From positions 1 to 24,349 of the forward strand of contig CABVBR010000018.1 of the NCBI GenBank assembly GCA_902496645.1: 24,349 bases of DNA, read 5' to 3'. Shown in pieces: positions 22,071 to 24,349 of this stretch (position 1 is its first letter; every line of letters starts with the position of its first letter). The DNA is from an uncultured Collinsella sp. Lineage in GTDB: Bacteria; Actinomycetota; Coriobacteriia; Coriobacteriales; Coriobacteriaceae. Position numbers and translations under genes: made by a program. The notes beneath the pieces were generated by a model. It saw nothing but the letters and a program-made list of their open reading frames with translations, was not told the DNA's origin and searched no databases.

Positions 22071-22754
22071 ATGGAGGCTTACAAGCAAGAGTTCATCAAG
22101 TTTATGGTCGAGTCCGACGTTCTTAAGTTCGGCAGCTTTACGCTCAAGAGCGGCCGTCAGTCCCCGTTCTTTATGAACGCCGGCGCCTACGTGACGGGCT
22201 ATCAGCTCAAGAAGCTGGGCGAGTATTATGCCCAGGCCATCCACGATAACTTTGGCGATGACTTTGACGTGCTGTTCGGGCCGGCCTACAAGGGCATTCC
22301 GCTGGCCGTCGTGACCGCGATTGCCTACCACGAGCTGTACGGCAAGGAGGTCAAGTACTGCTGCGACCGCAAGGAGGCCAAGGACCACGGTGCCGACAAA
22401 GGCAACCTGCTGGGCTACGAGCCCCAGGACGGCGACCGCGTGATCATGGTCGAGGACGTCACCACCAGCGGTAAGTCCATCGACGAGACCTATCCCAAGG
22501 TCAAGGCGGCTGCCGATGTCGAGATTAAGGGCCTGATCGTGTCCCTCAACCGCATGGAGGTCGGCAAGGGTGGCGTGACCACCGCGCAGAAGGAGATCGA
22601 GGCCAAGTACGGTTTCCCCGTCGCGAGTATCGTTTCCATGGCCGAGGTCGTCGAGACTCTCTACAACCACGAGGTTGACGGCAAGGTCGTCATCGATGAC
22701 GAGCTCAAGACCGCCATCGACGCCTACTACGAGCAGTACGGAGCTCGGGAGTAG
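22071..22754 (+). CDS. pyrE: Orotate phosphoribosyltransferase
   Basis: A 227-residue enzyme that joins orotate and PRPP to give OMP in pyrimidine synthesis. It has the N-terminal FTLKSGRQSPFF (23-34) typical of PyrE, and GPAYKGIPLA (70-79) for orotate/PRPP contacts. The PRPP-binding motif VIMVEDVTTSGKSI (124-137) is complete with its acidic pair. AGAGGAGC precedes the ATG. Length is normal for the family, though slightly longer than the E. coli enzyme. No other pyr gene is adjacent, so it appears to be transcribed alone, ending in palindromes. I see no PyrR-type attenuator in the 200 bases upstream. Confidence 0.95.
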   Translation: MEAYKQEFIKFMVESDVLKFGSFTLKSGRQSPFFMNAGAYVTGYQLKKLGEYYAQAIHDNFGDDFDVLFGPAYKGIPLAVVTAIAYHELYGKEVKYCCDRKEAKDHGADKGNLLGYEPQDGDRVIMVEDVTTSGKSIDETYPKVKAAADVEIKGLIVSLNRMEVGKGGVTTAQKEIEAKYGFPVASIVSMAEVVETLYNHEVDGKVVIDDELKTAIDAYYEQYGARE

Positions 22755-22757
22755 GTA

Positions 22758-22784
22758 GTTACGCGGTTTTACAAACCGCGTAAC
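22758..22784. repeat. Perfect 12-bp hairpin after pyrE
   Basis: GTTACGCGGTTT (22758-22769) and AAACCGCGTAAC (22773-22784) pair perfectly over a 3-base loop, starting 3 bases past the pyrE stop. There is no T-run after it, so it may be an mRNA 3'-end stabiliser rather than a terminator. Confidence 0.65.
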
Positions 22785-22797
22785 GGCTTGACGCTGC

Positions 22798-22896
22798 AAG
22801 CCCGCCAGAGCGGCAATCTGCCTTTCAACTTCGGCGGCATGACCAAAAGGTCTATGCCGCCTTGTTTCAAGGCACCTTGCTCGCTCTGGCGGGCTT
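22798..22896. repeat. Nested 99-bp palindromic element
   Basis: Outer arms AAGCCCGCCAGAGCG (22798-22812) and CGCTCTGGCGGGCTT (22882-22896) are perfect complements. Inside, GGCGGCATGACC (22833-22844) pairs with GGTC then ATGCCGCC (22849-22861) with one bulge and an AAAA loop. TGCCTTTCAAC (22819-22829) partly pairs with GTTTCAAGGCA (22864-22874). It is a cruciform-sized element, possibly also the pyrE terminator. Confidence 0.75.
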
Positions 22897-22938
22897 TCGC
22901 TGTCGTTGCCAAAACATCGGCGTTACCTTGGTCCAGAT

Positions 22939-22996
22939 GTAGTCATTGGGGACGTTCTTAAACGACTAGTCATTCAAGAACGTCCCCAATGACTAC
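22939..22996. repeat. GGGGAC inverted repeat, 21-bp perfect arms (family B)
   Basis: Left arm 22939-22959 (GTAGTCATTGGGGACGTTCT plus T) and right arm 22976-22996 are exact complements around a 16-base loop that includes AAACGACTAGTCATTC. The left half is the same unit as at 1532-1560, so this looks like two head-to-head copies, a doublet as seen in REP elements. Confidence 0.8.
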
Positions 22997-23102
22997 TCAA
23001 TGGCTATTGCGCGCATGGCTCGCATGACAGCCGTCTCTTTTATGTTTCCTTTAGCCGTCGCTGTCTAGGATGGGGGTTAGTCGATAGGAAGGGAGCACCG
23101 GG

Positions 23103-24349
23103 ATGGACGACGCGAGCGAGCGCGCAATCGAAGAGGACATGCTCGATCAGTTCAACTACTTTGATGATGAGGACGAGGAGCTGATCGACCGTCGCGAGCC
23201 AGCGCCGCTTGATTCCTTTGATCTGGTCGATGAAGAGGCTGATGAGGTTGAGGACGAATCAACGGAGCCCCCACAGTCTTCGCGCCTTGACTCGCTGCTT
23301 TCGAGAGCCCCCATGCACCACGGTGTTCGTGCCGGCGCGCTCCATATGAAAACTGACTGGCACCAGATCGTGACGGCAGGCGATGAACTTGCCGTCGATG
23401 CGCCGCTCACCGATAAATCATCCATCATCTGCCGCACCGGTATGCTTATGCTCGCGAGTGGAACGGGTGCCTGGCGCGTGCGCGATACCATGAATCGTGT
23501 TGCTGACGTGCTCGGCGTCACAATTCACGTCGACCTGAGTCTCCTATCGTTTGAGTGCACCTGCATCGAAGATGGCCACTGCTTTAACGAGGTCGTCAGC
23601 TTGCCCACAACCGGCGTCAATACCCATCGCATTTGGATGATGGAGAGTTTCCTCAAGGAAATCGAGACCTATGGTCGTCGCTTCACGGTGCACGAGTATC
23701 ACGAGATGCTCAAGACCGTTGAGAGTTCAAAACCTGATTACGCGCCTTGGCAACAGGGCCTTGCGGCGGCCTGTGCTTGCGGCGCCTTTGTCTTTTTACT
23801 TGGTGGCGGTCCTATTGAGATGGCATGCGCGTTCGTGGGCGCGGGTGTCGGCAACTTTGCCCGCTCCCATATTCTCAAGCAAGGCCTTGGTCAGTTCAGC
23901 GCGCTGACGACCGGTGTTGCGCTCGCTTGCGTTTCGTATCTGCTGGCATTGCTCGGCCTTGGCCAGGTCATACCGGGGGCAATGTCGCACCAAGAAGGCT
24001 ATATCGGCGCCATGCTCTTTGTGATTCCCGGCTTTCCGCTCATTACGGCAGGCCTCGACATCGCCAAGCTTGACATGCGAAGCGGTATCGAGCGCCTTTC
24101 ATATGCCGTATCGATTATTGTGATGGCGACCCTCGTAGGTTGGATGGTTGCCGAGTGTGTTGGCCTGGCGCCGGACGACTTTGCCCCGCTCGGCCTTTCG
24201 CCGCTTGCTCTTACGCTCCTGCGCGTGGTGATGAGCTTCGTTGGCGTATTCGGCTTCTCGGTGATGTTCAACAGCCCGGTAAAGATGGCAGCGGCGGCAG
24301 GGCTCATCGGCGCCGTGTCCAATACCCTGCGTCTGACCCTTGTCGATGC
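23103..24349 (+). CDS. ThrE-type threonine/serine exporter (C-terminus beyond window)
   Basis: The frame is open from the ATG at 23103 to the last base, giving 415 residues. Residues 1-65 are an acidic, probably disordered tail (many Asp/Glu). Next comes the cytosolic domain typical of ThrE/DUF1212 proteins, with CRTGMLMLASGTGAWRVRDT followed by MNRVADVLG. At least four or five membrane segments follow from about residue 220, including VIPGFPLITAGLDIAKLD, the family's PGxPLxxG signature. By family function it exports threonine and serine using the proton gradient. GGAAGGGAG precedes the ATG. It stands alone after the repeat cluster; the missing part should hold the remaining helices. Confidence 0.85.
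   Translation, partial: MDDASERAIEEDMLDQFNYFDDEDEELIDRREPAPLDSFDLVDEEADEVEDESTEPPQSSRLDSLLSRAPMHHGVRAGALHMKTDWHQIVTAGDELAVDAPLTDKSSIICRTGMLMLASGTGAWRVRDTMNRVADVLGVTIHVDLSLLSFECTCIEDGHCFNEVVSLPTTGVNTHRIWMMESFLKEIETYGRRFTVHEYHEMLKTVESSKPDYAPWQQGLAAACACGAFVFLLGGGPIEMACAFVGAGVGNFARSHILKQGLGQFSALTTGVALACVSYLLALLGLGQVIPGAMSHQEGYIGAMLFVIPGFPLITAGLDIAKLDMRSGIERLSYAVSIIVMATLVGWMVAECVGLAPDDFAPLGLSPLALTLLRVVMSFVGVFGFSVMFNSPVKMAAAAGLIGAVSNTLRLTLVD

Noticed and set aside
21774..22799. 341-codon minus-strand frame covering pyrE
   Set aside because: It overlaps the clear pyrE gene and has no ribosome site at its start. Only its last 24 codons, which have their own Shine-Dalgarno sequence, were kept as a candidate leader peptide.
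22755..23102. tRNA or small RNA gene in the pyrE-ThrE gap
   Set aside because: The palindromes do not fold as a cloverleaf and there is no anticodon arm or CCA end; they are better called repeat elements.

Overview
The window looks like a chromosomal segment of a high-GC Coriobacteriia gut actinobacterium, most likely Collinsella. The reasons are the GC-rich coding, strong AGGAGG-type ribosome binding sites, glucose-superfamily PTS permeases with a BglG antiterminator, and a membrane-anchored LuxR-type regulator of the kind abundant in this class. The genus is an inference from these features; no rRNA or other marker is present.

Layout. (1) 1-1241, minus strand: two small zinc-ribbon proteins, the first cut by the window edge. 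(2) 1242-1798: a gene-free stretch packed with dispersed hairpin repeats, then a structured leader. (3) 1799-6437, plus strand: a sugar-type operon of BglG antiterminator, PTS EIIBC, neutral-ceramidase-like hydrolase and AEC-family transporter. (4) 6503-9732, minus strand: a Sde182/DUF1593 nucleoside-hydrolase-like protein with a frameshifted end, and an Ig-like plus alpha/beta esterase, separated by a 125-bp perfect-arm inverted repeat. (5) 9733-10222: an AT-rich divergent regulatory region with many GTAAAC/GTTTAC sites. (6) 10223-13172, plus: a second PTS EIIBC with highly biased codons, a strong terminator, and a DUF4038/GH140-like glycosidase. (7) 13173-13515: two more hairpin repeats. (8) 13516-18791, plus: a 10-12-helix LuxR-type regulator, then a four-gene cell-envelope block (TM protein, zinc-ribbon/Gln-rich protein, two paralogous lipoproteins). 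(9) 18864-21632, minus: MgtA/MgtB-type Mg2+ P-type ATPase with a long leader that may encode a 23-aa peptide. (10) 22071-22754, plus: pyrE, followed by nested palindromes. (11) 23103 to the window end, plus: a ThrE-type threonine/serine exporter, cut by the edge.

How the genes work together. Regions 3 to 6 read as two carbohydrate-uptake modules, each with an EIIBC permease lacking its own EIIA and each with unusual hydrolases. In the first, the ceramidase-fold enzyme and AEC exporter are translationally close and suggest import of a conjugated sugar, release of an acyl or acid group, and export of it. In the second, the esterase, Sde182 protein and DUF4038 enzyme flank the permease and suggest breakdown of a plant-type glycan fragment. 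These pathway readings are inference.

The most unusual non-coding content is a set of intergenic hairpin families. One has GTTGCGGTGAAAT / ATTCCACCGCAAC arms (three copies). A second has a GGGGAC signature just inside variable stems (at least six copies in two subfamilies). In both, stem bases change in compensating fashion between copies. They resemble REP/MITE-type elements, and some copies double as terminators.
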